From Streptomyces gobiensis (lineage in GTDB: Bacteria > Actinomycetota > Actinomycetes > Streptomycetales > Streptomycetaceae): DNA of 64,000 nucleotides. The notes under the pieces were generated by a model. The model had not been told where the DNA came from. It searched no databases and saw only the letters and a list, made by a program, of their open reading frames with translations. Of this stretch, positions 33,951-41,835 are shown piece after piece. The stretch is taken from positions 5,206,501 to 5,270,500 of the forward strand of contig NZ_CP086120.1 of the NCBI RefSeq assembly GCF_021216675.1. Reading direction: 5' to 3'. The first letter of the stretch is position 1, and each line of letters opens with the position of its first letter. The position numbers and the translations under genes are program-made.

Positions 33951-34277
33951 ATGCGGGACCGTGTACCCGACCCCGATCGCGAGGGCATCCTCGGCCGCAT
34001 CCTGCCGCGCACCGGCACCGAACCCATTACGGCCCGCAGCCATTTGCGGGTGCGGCTGGTGCTGGCGCTGCTGTTCACCCCGCTCTTCATCGTCGGCGCC
34101 GTACTCTTCTGGTCCTGGTCGGTGGCGGCGGGGCCCCAGGACATCCCCAGCGATGACTCGCTGCGTACGCTCGCCTGGATCAGTACCGGTCTCGCGGTCT
34201 TCGCGGTGGTGGATCTGCTCATCGTGCTCCGCCGCATCGCGCGGGCCCGGCGCGCGGCCCGTGGCGGTGCGGGCTGA
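33951..34277 (+). CDS. DUF6343 small membrane protein
   Basis: Protein of 108 residues. A polar N-terminus ending in PRTGTEPITARSHLRVRLVLAL is followed by two membrane helices (~33-58 and ~76-93) and an Arg-rich end. The TGTEP-ITARS-LRLRL core matches streptomycete DUF6343 proteins, function unknown. GGGAGG precedes ATG 33951, 18 bases after mnhG, so it may be the last cistron of the Mrp operon. Confidence 0.78.
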   Translation: MRDRVPDPDREGILGRILPRTGTEPITARSHLRVRLVLALLFTPLFIVGAVLFWSWSVAAGPQDIPSDDSLRTLAWISTGLAVFAVVDLLIVLRRIARARRAARGGAG

Positions 34278-34308
34278 ACCGGCCCGCCAGCCGGCGCACA
34301 ATGCCGTC

Positions 34309-35499
34309 ATGAGGGTGATCGGCATGCTCAGCGGGACATCCCACGACGCGGTGGACGCGGCCCTGGCGGAACTGCGCTGCCAGGACGGCGAGATCGTACT
34401 CCGCCCGGGCGGGCTGCTCAGCGTGCCCTTCCCGGAACGGCTGCGTACGGAGCTGGCCGACTCGCTGCCCCCGGCCGCTACGACCCTGAAGCGGATCTGC
34501 CGGCTGGACACCCGGCTCGGCCAGTTCTTCGGCGAGGTGGCGGGCCGGGCCCATGCCGAACTGGCCCGGGGACAAGCCGAGCTGGTGGTCTCGCACGGGC
34601 AGACCTGTTACCACTGGGTAGAGGGGGCACGGGCGTACGGCACACTGCAACTCGGCGGCGCCGCCTGGATCGCCGAGGCCACCGGGCTGCCCGTCGTCTC
34701 GGACCTGCGTACCCGCGATATCACCCGTGGCGGTCAGGGAGCACCGCTCGCCGCCACCCTGGACGCCCTGCTACTGCCCCGGCACGGCCGACATGGCGCA
34801 CTCAACCTCGGCGGCATCGCCAACATCACGGCCCGCGACCGGCAGGGCGGGATCACCGCCTATGACCTCGGCCCCGCAGGTGCCCTCATCGACGTGGCGG
34901 CCAACTGGGCGACCGGGGGAGCGCAGCGGATGGACACCGACGGGCTAAGGGCCGCACGGGGCACCGTCGACCGTGCCCTGCTGCTGCGGCTGCTGGACGA
35001 GCCGTACTACCGGCTGCCGCCGCCCAAGTCGACGGGCAAGGAGCTCTTCCACGCCGGATATCTGCGTGAGCGCCTGCGGGGGAGCGGCCCGGACCCCGAC
35101 GACCTGGTCGCCACGGTCACCGAGCTGACCGCCTGCCTGGTGGCCGCCGCCTGCCGTGAGCACGCCCTGGCCGATGTCACGGTATCCGGCGGCGGGGTGC
35201 GTAACCCGGTGCTGATGGAGCGTATCCGCGCGCTGTCCGCGCCCACCCGGATCAGCGACAGCACCGGCAGCACGGTGTGCGGCCTGCCCGCCCAGGCCAA
35301 GGAGGCGTATCTCTTCGCACTGCTGGGCTTTCTGACGGTGCACGGCATCCCGGGCAGCGTCCCCTCGGCCACGGGGGCACACGCCCCCGCGCTGCTGGGC
35401 TCCATCACGCCCGGGGCCGGGCCGCTGCGGCTGCCGCCCCCGGTGACCGAGCCGCCCCTGCGACTGCGGATCGAACCCGTGGATCGAACAGGGGGCTGA
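34309..35499 (+). CDS. anmK: anhydro-N-acetylmuramic acid kinase
   Basis: ASKHA-fold kinase of 396 residues that opens and phosphorylates 1,6-anhydro-MurNAc to MurNAc-6-phosphate, a step of peptidoglycan recycling. N-terminal VIGMLSGTSHDAVDAAL is the phosphate loop with the catalytic Asp (family SGTSxDGxD, here HDAVD). Other landmarks are VSHGQTCYH, NLGGIANIT, STGKELFHAGYL and VSGGGVRNPVLM. ATG 34309 is chosen by homology to family N-termini. It stands alone between the DUF6343 gene and the facing alcohol dehydrogenase. Confidence 0.92.
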   Translation: MRVIGMLSGTSHDAVDAALAELRCQDGEIVLRPGGLLSVPFPERLRTELADSLPPAATTLKRICRLDTRLGQFFGEVAGRAHAELARGQAELVVSHGQTCYHWVEGARAYGTLQLGGAAWIAEATGLPVVSDLRTRDITRGGQGAPLAATLDALLLPRHGRHGALNLGGIANITARDRQGGITAYDLGPAGALIDVAANWATGGAQRMDTDGLRAARGTVDRALLLRLLDEPYYRLPPPKSTGKELFHAGYLRERLRGSGPDPDDLVATVTELTACLVAAACREHALADVTVSGGGVRNPVLMERIRALSAPTRISDSTGSTVCGLPAQAKEAYLFALLGFLTVHGIPGSVPSATGAHAPALLGSITPGAGPLRLPPPVTEPPLRLRIEPVDRTGG

Positions 35500-35504
35500 T
35501 CCCG

Positions 35505-35538
35505 TTATGGCCGCAGGACGATTATGGCTGCAGGACGA
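35505..35538. repeat. 17-bp tandem duplication at the alcohol dehydrogenase stop
   Basis: Two adjacent 17-base copies (35505-35521 and 35522-35538) differ at one base. The right copy is the last four codons plus TAA of the minus-strand dehydrogenase; the left copy is its duplicate in the short space after anmK. Confidence 0.85.
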
Positions 35539-36706
35539 TCTTGACCGCACCGTCGGTTTTCTTCTGGAACATCTCATACGCCTGTGGGGCCTGGTCCAGC
35601 GGCAGATGGTGGGTGGCGAACTCATCCACGCCCAGGGTGTCCTCCGCCAGCAGCAGCGGCAGGATGTCGGGCACCCACCGGCGGACATTGGCCTGACCCA
35701 TCCGCAGCTGGACCTGCTTGTCGAAGAGGCTCAGCATGGGCAGCGGATCCGTCATTCCGCCATAGACCCCGCTCAGCGATACCGTGCCGCCACGGCGCAC
35801 GATGTCGAAGGCCAGATGCAGCGCGGACAGCCGGTCCACACCCGCCTTGGACATCACCTTCCCGGCGATCCTGCGCGGCAGCAGCGAGCCCATGTGCTGC
35901 AGCAGCTGTCCCGCGACACTGCCGTGGGCTTCCATGCCCACGGCGTCGATGACGGCATCGGGGCCACGGCCGCCGGTCTTGCCGCGGATCACCTCGGCGA
36001 TGTCCTCGTGCTCGGTGAGATCGAGCACCTCCGCGCCTTCCCGGGCCTGGGTGCGCTGCAGCCGCTCGGGCACCAGATCGACGCCGATGACCTGCTCGAC
36101 GCCGTGCTGGAGCGCGATACGGCAGGCCATCTCACCAATCGGGCCGAGTCCGAGGACCACCAGGCTGCCGCCTTTGGGGACCGCGGCGTACTCCACCGCC
36201 TGCCAGGCGGTGGGCAGGACATCCGAGAGGAACAGGAAGCGGTCGTCCGGTGGGCCCTCGGGCACCTTGATCGGCCCGTACTGTGCCTGTGGCACCCGCA
36301 GGTACTCCGCCTGGGCCCCGGGCACCGAGCCGTACAGCTTGGTGTAACCGAACAGCGCGGCGCCCGTGCCATGCTGCTTCACCTGCGTGGTCTCGCACTG
36401 GGTCTGCAAGCCGTGCTCACACATGAAGCAGGTGCCGCAAGCGATCTGGAACGGCACCACGACCCGGTCGCCCGGGGCGATCTCTGTCACGCCGTTGCCG
36501 ACCTCCTGGACGATCCCCATCGGCTCATGGCCGAGGATGTCCCCCGGCGTCATCAAGGGGGCCAGCACCTCGTACAGATGCAGATCCGAACCGCACAGCC
36601 CGCTTGATGTGATCCGCACGATCGCATCGGTTGGCTTGATCAGTTCCGGATCGGGTACGTCCTCCACTCGCACATCACGCTTGCCATGCCAGACGACCGC
36701 CTTCAT
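35522..36706 (-). CDS. zinc-dependent alcohol dehydrogenase, formaldehyde-dehydrogenase-like
   Basis: Medium-chain dehydrogenase of 394 residues. Catalytic zinc ligands are visible in SSGLCGSDLHLY and LGHEPMG (~residues 37-65). The structural zinc site CGTCFMCEHGLQTQC (~97-111) is complete. VVLGLGPIGEMACRIAL is the NAD-binding GxGxxG region, and the C-terminal half (AHGSVAGQLLQHMGSLLPRRIAGKVMSKAGVD) contains an insertion typical of glutathione-independent formaldehyde dehydrogenases. The substrate may be formaldehyde or other short alcohols/aldehydes. A remnant of a related gene lies just upstream on the other strand. Confidence 0.88.
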   Translation of the reverse strand: MKAVVWHGKRDVRVEDVPDPELIKPTDAIVRITSSGLCGSDLHLYEVLAPLMTPGDILGHEPMGIVQEVGNGVTEIAPGDRVVVPFQIACGTCFMCEHGLQTQCETTQVKQHGTGAALFGYTKLYGSVPGAQAEYLRVPQAQYGPIKVPEGPPDDRFLFLSDVLPTAWQAVEYAAVPKGGSLVVLGLGPIGEMACRIALQHGVEQVIGVDLVPERLQRTQAREGAEVLDLTEHEDIAEVIRGKTGGRGPDAVIDAVGMEAHGSVAGQLLQHMGSLLPRRIAGKVMSKAGVDRLSALHLAFDIVRRGGTVSLSGVYGGMTDPLPMLSLFDKQVQLRMGQANVRRWVPDILPLLLAEDTLGVDEFATHHLPLDQAPQAYEMFQKKTDGAVKIVLQP

Positions 36707-36747
36707 CCGAGACCACCTCCGCTCACCCGCTCACCGAGAACCGGCGG

Positions 36748-36772
36748 GTACCCCCGCGCCGCCCGCGTAGTC
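36748..36772 (-). promoter_or_regulatory. possible sigma-B-like promoter of the alcohol dehydrogenase
   Basis: On the minus strand GACT (36772-36769), 15 bases and GGGTAC (36753-36748) fit GNNT-N15-GGGTAY, 41 bases before the ATG at 36706. GACT is a weak -35, so this is tentative. Confidence 0.3.
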
Positions 36773-36798
36773 GTCCCTCACGGGCGGGCTCGGCGGGT

Positions 36799-36823
36799 GT
36801 TTCCGGTGCGGCACCACGGGTAC
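36799..36823 (+). promoter_or_regulatory. sigma-B-like promoter upstream of the dehydrogenase relic and acidic gene
   Basis: GTTT (36799-36802), a 15-base spacer and GGGTAC (36818-36823): an exact match to GNNT-N14-16-GGGTAY. It stands ahead of a Shine-Dalgarno and ATG (36842-36854) that now lead only into a relic, and about 220 bp before the acidic protein gene. Confidence 0.55.
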
Positions 36824-36851
36824 CGCGAAGGCCACCCGGAAGGAGAACGGT

Positions 36852-37030
36852 ATGCAAGCCAAGCCGAGGAACCGGTGGAGACGGTCCTCGACCTCACCGG
36901 CGGCATCGGCGTGGACCGGGTGAACGAAGCGGTCGGTGCGGACGCCGAGCGGCCAGGGCGAGGGGCGTGGCCGCTGGAACCGGCGCCGGAACCACGGGCG
37001 GCAGCGGACCACACGGCTGAATGTCCGTAG
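36852..37030 (+). pseudogene. relic of a second zinc alcohol dehydrogenase
   Basis: From 36866 to the TAG at 37028-37030 an open frame reads EEPVETVLDLTGGIGVDRVN and continues EAVGADAERP. This matches the distal part of FdhA-like alcohol dehydrogenases (around the conserved LTGGIG-DRVIDAVG segment). An AGGAG and ATG (36852-36854, M-Q-A) stand directly upstream but in another frame, where they reach a stop after 23 codons. The picture is of a gene that kept its promoter, start and one distal segment and lost the body, zinc sites included. It lies beside an intact dehydrogenase of the same family. Confidence 0.6.
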
Positions 37031-37041
37031 GGAGGCCAGTC

Positions 37042-37566
37042 ATGACTGATGAACACGACCCCGGAGCGCGCCCGGAGGAAGAGGGAATCCCGGATCTGCA
37101 GAATGGCTCACCCGAGGCAGAACGGGCCTCCGACCCGCAGCGGATGCCGGTGCCTGGCGATGAGCCGGTGGCCGCGGACAAGTTCGGCACCACCTTCAGC
37201 GAGCAGGTCGAGGGCGCGCCGCTGGATGAGCGGTTGGCCGAGGAGGAACCCGAGGGGGAAGAGGAGGAGGAACCCGCCGGGAGGAGCGCGGCGGAGAGCG
37301 AAGAGCGCGAGGTGAGCGAGCCGGTCCCGGAGGAGCCGCCCACGGAGGAAGCCGAGGGGCCGCTCACCGAGGAAGCGGGTCAGCTCAGCGATGAGCCGCT
37401 GCCGGAGCGTCCCGCCAACCAGGACATCTTCTCGCAGGAGAGCCCCGCTCAGGGCCTTCCGGCCGAAGAGACGGCTGTCCATATCGCGGACGATGAGTTT
37501 CCAGAACTCGACCTGACGGGGGTGGAGGAAGAGGACGAGGAGGCAGAGATGGAGGAACCGCCGTAG
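37042..37566 (+). CDS. highly acidic low-complexity protein
   Basis: Protein of 174 residues, very rich in Glu, Pro and Asp (long runs such as EEEPEGEEEEEPAG). No membrane segment or signal peptide. Residues ~45-70 (FGTTFSEQVEGAPLDERLAEEEPE) resemble the GTTxxEQxxGExLDxRLAxEEPD core of streptomycete DUF5709-type proteins, which is a weak family hint. ATG 37042 has GGGAGG 6-7 bases ahead. A sigma-B-like promoter at 36799-36823 may drive it through a long leader that contains the dehydrogenase relic. It is probably intrinsically disordered. Confidence 0.68.
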   Translation: MTDEHDPGARPEEEGIPDLQNGSPEAERASDPQRMPVPGDEPVAADKFGTTFSEQVEGAPLDERLAEEEPEGEEEEEPAGRSAAESEEREVSEPVPEEPPTEEAEGPLTEEAGQLSDEPLPERPANQDIFSQESPAQGLPAEETAVHIADDEFPELDLTGVEEEDEEAEMEEPP

Positions 37567-37588
37567 CGGTACTGCCCATACCGTGCGC

Positions 37589-38722
37589 TCAGATGGTGAC
37601 CCCGTTCTGCCGCAGATACGCGAGCGGGTTGATGTCCGAGCCGTAGCCAGGCCCGGTACGGACCTCAAGGTGCAGGTGCGGCCCGGTGGTGTTGCCTGTG
37701 CTGCCCGAACGGCCGATGGCCTGGCCCGCGTTCACCCGCTGGCCGGAACGTACCGAAATCGCGGACAGATGGGCGTACTGGCTGTACTTGCCGTCGTTGT
37801 GCCGGACAACCACCTGGTAGCCATACGATTCCGCCCAGCCGGCCGAGACGACCTCGCCGCCCGTGATGGCTCTGACCGAGGTCCCGGTCGGCACGGGGAA
37901 GTCGACACCGGTGTGGTAACCGGCGGCCCAGCCGCTGCCGGTGGCCCGGTAGGCGGTGCCGGGCGAGCCGCCGACCGGTGCCGTGAAGCCGGCCGTGGCG
38001 GCCTGCTGGGGCTGTGCGCGCTCCGGCTCCGGCTGCTGGGACCTGTGCTGCTGGGACTTGGGCTGCTTGGGCGGCTTGGGCTTGTCGGTACCGGCCCGTG
38101 GGCCGCTCAGCAGCAGCCGCTGGCCGGGGTGGATCAGGTCCGGATCGCCGCCGATGGTCCTGCGGTTGCGCTCATAGAGCGCCTGCCAGCCACCGCTGAC
38201 GCCATGCGCCCGGGCGATGGAGAACAGGCTGTCTCCGCGGACGACCTCATACGGGCCACTGCTCCGCTTGTGCTCCTGCGCGGGTTGTTTCCGCTGCGGT
38301 GCGGGCTGCTTCGGCTTGGACCGGTCCGTGCGCGGCGGCGCCACGTTCCGGCTGAGCCCGGCTCTGACCGAGCAGACGGGCCAGGCACCGGGGCCCTGCC
38401 CCTTGAGGACCTTCTCGGCGATGGTGATCTGCTGGTCCCTGGTGGCCAGATCGGCACGGGGGGCGTAGGCGCTGCCACCGAAGGCCTGCCAGGTGGACTG
38501 CTTGAACTGCAGTCCGCCGTAGAAGCCATTGCCGGTATTGATGTGCCACTTGTTGTTGCTCTCGCAGCTGGCGACCTTGTCCCAGGTGTCCACGGGAGCG
38601 GCCTGCGCGTGACTCACACCGACGAACGGCAGGGCCAGGCCGGCCCCGCTCGCGGTAACGGTGAGTGAGGCGCGGGAAACAGCGCTGGGCTTATGGCGGC
38701 GGTGGCGTCCACGCGTGGCCAT
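37589..38722 (-). CDS. secreted Rpf-LysM-M23 cell-wall hydrolase
   Basis: Exported protein of 377 residues. A basic signal peptide with a hydrophobic core (~20-42) ends near SHAQAAP. The Rpf transglycosylase domain (~44-125) has the catalytic Glu in ASCESNNKWHINTGNGFYGGLQF. A LysM domain (~150-200, YEVVRGDSLFSIARAHGV) follows, then a Gln/Pro linker and a C-terminal M23 endopeptidase domain (~270-377) with zinc ligands in HTGVDFP and HLHLE. This architecture was described for a streptomycete resuscitation-promoting factor (RpfD as I recall). It cleaves glycan strands and peptide bridges during germination and growth. The start at 38722 is preceded by GGAGG. Confidence 0.9.
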   Translation of the reverse strand: MATRGRHRRHKPSAVSRASLTVTASGAGLALPFVGVSHAQAAPVDTWDKVASCESNNKWHINTGNGFYGGLQFKQSTWQAFGGSAYAPRADLATRDQQITIAEKVLKGQGPGAWPVCSVRAGLSRNVAPPRTDRSKPKQPAPQRKQPAQEHKRSSGPYEVVRGDSLFSIARAHGVSGGWQALYERNRRTIGGDPDLIHPGQRLLLSGPRAGTDKPKPPKQPKSQQHRSQQPEPERAQPQQAATAGFTAPVGGSPGTAYRATGSGWAAGYHTGVDFPVPTGTSVRAITGGEVVSAGWAESYGYQVVVRHNDGKYSQYAHLSAISVRSGQRVNAGQAIGRSGSTGNTTGPHLHLEVRTGPGYGSDINPLAYLRQNGVTI

Positions 38723-38727
38723 CGGCG

Positions 38728-38832
38728 TTCCTCCCCCATACCTTCGCGGCGTCGGTGCTCCGGCAACCGGGCTCCCGGACGCGGGAGTTGGCAAGCGGAC
38801 CAAACGTAGAGGCGGGAAACCCGCTCCGGCAA
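38728..38832 (-). promoter_or_regulatory. structured leader of the wall-hydrolase gene, possibly a diverged ydaO (c-di-AMP) riboswitch
   Basis: The leader contains GGTTGCCGGAGC twice (minus strand, around 38821-38810 and 38767-38756). The first is followed by GGG, as in the GCCGGAGCGGG element of actinobacterial ydaO riboswitches, and the leader ends in a purine-rich run before the ATG. Cell-wall hydrolase genes are the known targets of this riboswitch in Streptomyces, and the class is pseudo-two-fold symmetric. The GGGGTGAATC and CAGCTAACCTCG blocks are not recognisable, so the call is tentative. Confidence 0.33.
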
Positions 38833-38843
38833 CCGATTCGGGC

Positions 38844-39644
38844 TTATTGGCTGCGGTGTCTGCCCGGGCCATGGGCGAGGGCGTGCCGTTCAGCGGCTCT
38901 GTCGGCAGCCGCCTCATAGGGATAGACCTCGCAGACGAGCTGCCCGTCCGGCGTGAAGTCGTGCTCCAGCTCGAAGAGGCTGACTTCGCGACCGTCATCG
39001 AGCAGGAAGGCATGCTCATACACCGAGCAGAACGACCGGTGCTCAGAGTTGCTGAGCGGCCGGGCCACCCGGGTGATGTGGTGCCGGCGGGCAGTGGACA
39101 GCAGTCGCAGCATCTCATCACCCGGCCGGTCGGGGTTGCGCGCGCGACGCAGCAGCCGACGGGCGTGGTCGGGGGAGTCCTGCTCGCTGAAGGACCGCTG
39201 ACCAGGAATCTCCACCTCCATCTCGGTGAGGAGGTCGGCGGAGAGCTTGACCACGTTGGAGGCGATCACGCTGCCGAAGGGGTCATCCGGCGCGTCGCCC
39301 ATGCGTGTGTGCACATGGCGCTCCGCTGCCCGTAGCGTCGCGACGTCCGCGTAGATCTCATGGACGAGCTGTCCATCGGCCTCGGTGTCGTGCTGCAGCT
39401 CCCACAGGACCAGGCCGGTGCTGTCACTCAGCATGAAGGTGTGCCGGTATGTGCGGCAACGCGTGGGAGGCGGCGGGGTGTTGTGCTGCCTCCAGGAGCG
39501 CAACTGCACGTCGCAACTGACGGCCGTGGCGAGCCGTGTCGCCAGTGTGTCGCTGATCTCAAAGGGGTTGCGCGCACAGGCGAGCAGTTGCTCAAGGTGT
39601 TCACCTGGCGCTGTGTTGCCCGCGTGGCGCGGCCAGCTACTCAT
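38844..39644 (-). CDS. DUF6227 protein with duplicated domain
   Basis: Protein of 266 residues made of two similar halves. Residues ~15-115 have TYRHTFMLSDSTGLVLWELQHDTEADGQLVHEIYAD and residues ~145-250 have VYEHAFLLDDGREVSLFELEHDFTPDGQLVCEVYPYE, so the domain is internally duplicated. It matches streptomycete DUF6227, function unknown. ATG 39644 has GGGAGG about 7 bases ahead. A sigma-B-like element lies 41 bp upstream. The Rpf-LysM-M23 gene follows it on the same strand after 121 bp. Confidence 0.82.
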   Translation of the reverse strand: MSSWPRHAGNTAPGEHLEQLLACARNPFEISDTLATRLATAVSCDVQLRSWRQHNTPPPPTRCRTYRHTFMLSDSTGLVLWELQHDTEADGQLVHEIYADVATLRAAERHVHTRMGDAPDDPFGSVIASNVVKLSADLLTEMEVEIPGQRSFSEQDSPDHARRLLRRARNPDRPGDEMLRLLSTARRHHITRVARPLSNSEHRSFCSVYEHAFLLDDGREVSLFELEHDFTPDGQLVCEVYPYEAAADRAAERHALAHGPGRHRSQ

Positions 39645-39684
39645 ACGGCGCCTCCCAGTGTGTGTTTTCCGCCCCACTATGTGG

Positions 39685-39708
39685 ATACCCAGAGTAGCGG
39701 TTTAACTC
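39685..39708 (-). promoter_or_regulatory. sigma-B-like promoter of the DUF6227 gene
   Basis: On the minus strand GAGT (39708-39705), 14 bases and GGGTAT (39690-39685) match GNNT-N14-16-GGGTAY. The distance to ATG 39644 is 40 bases. The surrounding stretch is locally AT-rich, consistent with a promoter. Confidence 0.42.
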
Positions 39709-39797
39709 CACCTCGCGGGAAGATTGGCTGACTTATTCCGTTCATTTAGCCGCTTTGAGCAGGCAAGACAGCGCAAATGCCGGTCTACCAGGAGTGG

Positions 39798-40064
39798 TTA
39801 CTCTGGGTGAGTTTCTTCATGGGGTGGGCGAGTGGCCTGCGATCGCACCTGGTGGCGCGTCCCCCGCACGGTGAGCGAGCGCAACAGCTCCTCGGTAGTG
39901 GCGGTGATCTGCTCGACCGCCCGGTCAAAGGCGGCGGCGTTGGCCGGTGCGGGCTGGCGGAAACCGGACACCTTTCTGACGTACTGCAGCGCCGCCGCGC
40001 GTATGTCCTCCTCGGTCACCGAGTCGGCATACGGCGGACGGAGCGTCTTGATGCTTCGGCACAT
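39798..40064 (-). CDS. DUF2277 protein
   Basis: Small protein of 88 residues. MCRSIKTLRPPY, then TEEDIRAAALQYVRKVSGFRQPAPANAAAFDRAV, is the DUF2277 signature (conserved Cys2, Arg-x-Leu and QYVRKISG). Function unknown. The C-terminal ~20 residues (QVRSQATRPPHEETHPE) are variable. No good Shine-Dalgarno precedes the ATG at 40064, so it may be leaderless. It is divergent from psuG across 57 bp. Confidence 0.85.
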   Translation of the reverse strand: MCRSIKTLRPPYADSVTEEDIRAAALQYVRKVSGFRQPAPANAAAFDRAVEQITATTEELLRSLTVRGTRHQVRSQATRPPHEETHPE

Positions 40065-40121
40065 ACTGAAGACGGTACGCCTGAGGTGGGCAGAACCGTT
40101 CGTACGCAAGGGAGGCCGGGC

Positions 40122-41033
40122 ATGGCAGTGGTGCTGGCAGGCGAGGTGCGGGCGGCTGTGGCCCAGCGGCGCCCAGTGGTGGCGCTGGAATCGACGATCA
40201 TCGCCCATGGCCTGCCCAGGCCACGGAACCTGGATGTGGCGCGGGAGCTGGAGGAGATCGTACGTGCCGAGGGCGCCGTCCCGGCGACCGTCGCGGTACT
40301 GGACGGGTGGGCCCATATCGGCCTGGACCAGAGGCAGCTGGAGCGGGTAGCGGGCGAGGAGGGGATCCGCAAACTGGGGCACCGTGATCTGGCCCCGGCA
40401 CTGGCGCTGGGCGCGAGCGGGGCCACCACCGTCTCCGCGACGGCCATGCTGGCGGCGAGAGCCGGAATCCGGACCTTCGCCACGGGCGGTCTCGGTGGGG
40501 TGCACCGGGGGTGGGCCGAGGTGCAGGACGAGTCAGCGGATCTGCGGCTGCTGGGCCGCACCAGGATCACCGTGGTGTGTGCCGGGGTGAAGTCCGTACT
40601 CGACGTACCCGCGACACTGCAGCGGCTGGAGACGCTGGGGGTCGGGGTGCTCGGTTTCCGCACCGACTCCTTCCCCGGCTTCTATCTGCGCTCCTCGGGC
40701 GAGCCGGTGGACTGGACGGTGCGGGAACCCCGCGAGGTGGCCGCCGCGATGCGGGCCCAGGACACCCTCGGCGGGCCGGACTCCGCACTGATCGTGGCCA
40801 ACCCGGTGGCGGCGGCGGAGGAGCTGGACCCCCGGCTGCACGACCGGGTGCTGACCGAAGCACTCGCCGCCTGCGCCCGGGAGCGGATCACCGGACAGGC
40901 CGTGACCCCGTTTCTGCTGGAGTATCTGGCCAGCCATACCGATGGGGCCTCGCTGGCGGCCAACCTCGCTGCGGTGCGGGGCAATGTGCGGCTCGCCGCA
41001 CAGATCGCGGCGGCCTGGTCGGCGGTCGCGTGA
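40122..41033 (+). CDS. psuG: pseudouridine-5'-phosphate glycosidase
   Basis: PsuG family enzyme of 303 residues that cleaves the C-C glycosidic bond of pseudouridine 5'-phosphate to uracil and ribose 5-phosphate. Landmarks are VVALESTIIAHGLPRP (catalytic Glu, ~residue 21), KLGHRDLAPALALGASGATTVSATAMLAARAGIRTFATGGLGGVHRG, VCAGVKSVLDVPATLQRLETLGVGVLG and the C-terminal TPFLLEYLASHTDGASLAANLAAVRGNVRLA. ATG 40122 has GGGAGG 7 bases ahead. No pseudouridine kinase gene is adjacent, so it probably uses kinase supplied elsewhere. Confidence 0.92.
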   Translation: MAVVLAGEVRAAVAQRRPVVALESTIIAHGLPRPRNLDVARELEEIVRAEGAVPATVAVLDGWAHIGLDQRQLERVAGEEGIRKLGHRDLAPALALGASGATTVSATAMLAARAGIRTFATGGLGGVHRGWAEVQDESADLRLLGRTRITVVCAGVKSVLDVPATLQRLETLGVGVLGFRTDSFPGFYLRSSGEPVDWTVREPREVAAAMRAQDTLGGPDSALIVANPVAAAEELDPRLHDRVLTEALAACARERITGQAVTPFLLEYLASHTDGASLAANLAAVRGNVRLAAQIAAAWSAVA

Positions 41034-41057
41034 GCCACTTCGCGCTGCTGGTCCCGG

Positions 41058-41780
41058 TTACGACGATGGGGGCCCGGGGGTGCGACGGCGCGGTGCCCGG
41101 GTGAAGACGCAGTCACCGCACAGGCCGCCGCCGGGGACCCGGTAGTACAGGCAGCAGGTGTGCCGCCGGAAGCGGGTCCCGGTGAGGGTGCCGGTGGTGC
41201 GCAGATCGGGGTGGGCCAGCAGTGCGCTGGTGATCCGCTGTGCCTGCCCGGCGGCGGACCGCTGACCGTGCTGATGGCACCAGCGGTACAGCTGGCCCAG
41301 CGCACCGCCGAGCGCGGAGGCGGCGTTGCCCCACAGCAACCGTTCGGAGACCGGGGCCACCTGCCGGGTGGCCGCGATCAGCGGAACGAGATGCCGGCCG
41401 TGCACCACATCCCGTATCCGCTCCGCCGGTTCGGCGGCGACGGGCAACGGCCGTGGCTCGGGAAGCCACAGATCATCGGGGGCGGTACGGGCCGGATCCC
41501 AGTGGAGACGTTCGGGGGAGAGATCGGGCGTCCAGCCGCGCAGCACCGTCGGGGCGAGGGCGATCGACCACAGCCGGGAGGCCAGCCCCAGAAAGGCGAT
41601 CGAGGCAGCGACCCGGGTCTCCACGCTGTTCAGCCGGGCGGCCACCTCCTCGATACGGGCCCACAGCGGCCCGGTGTCCCCCGCGTAGACCCGCGCGAGT
41701 GGTACCGCCCCAGTGGTGACGGGCGCCTGAGTGCGCAGGGTGAAGAACCCCCCGGGGGAGGCCGTCTCGCTCACGTCCAT
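41058..41780 (-). CDS. FhuF-like (2Fe-2S) ferric-iron reductase
   Basis: Cytoplasmic protein of 240 residues. The C-terminal motif CCLYYRVPGGGLCGDC (CC-x10-C-x2-C) is the 2Fe-2S binding signature of the FhuF family, which releases iron from ferric siderophores by reduction. The middle carries VETRVAASIAFLGLASRLWSIALAPTVL and the LLWGNAASALGGALGQLY segment usual in actinobacterial homologues. It faces psuG convergently. No siderophore transporter gene is adjacent. Confidence 0.87.
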   Translation of the reverse strand: MDVSETASPGGFFTLRTQAPVTTGAVPLARVYAGDTGPLWARIEEVAARLNSVETRVAASIAFLGLASRLWSIALAPTVLRGWTPDLSPERLHWDPARTAPDDLWLPEPRPLPVAAEPAERIRDVVHGRHLVPLIAATRQVAPVSERLLWGNAASALGGALGQLYRWCHQHGQRSAAGQAQRITSALLAHPDLRTTGTLTGTRFRRHTCCLYYRVPGGGLCGDCVFTRAPRRRTPGPPSS

Positions 41781-41802
41781 GCCGACACTCTAGGAGGGGC
41801 AT

Positions 41803-41833
41803 GATTCCCGGGCGTGATTCCCGGGCGTGATTC
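41803..41833. repeat. 13-bp tandem repeat
   Basis: GATTCCCGGGCGT occurs twice in contact (41803-41815, 41816-41828), and a third partial copy (GATTC) follows. It lies just after the FhuF gene start (minus strand) and next to a large hairpin. Confidence 0.8.
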
Positions 41834-41835
41834 TG

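Noticed and set aside
36852..36923. 23-codon frame from ATG 36852 as a real small gene
   Set aside because: It has a ribosome-binding site, but its frame is Arg/Ser-rich with no sense, and the dehydrogenase similarity is in another frame; it fits better as the start of a relic.
37021..37041. Start of the acidic protein at ATG 37021
   Set aside because: ATG 37042 has GGGAGG at the right distance and the stretch before it contains that site.
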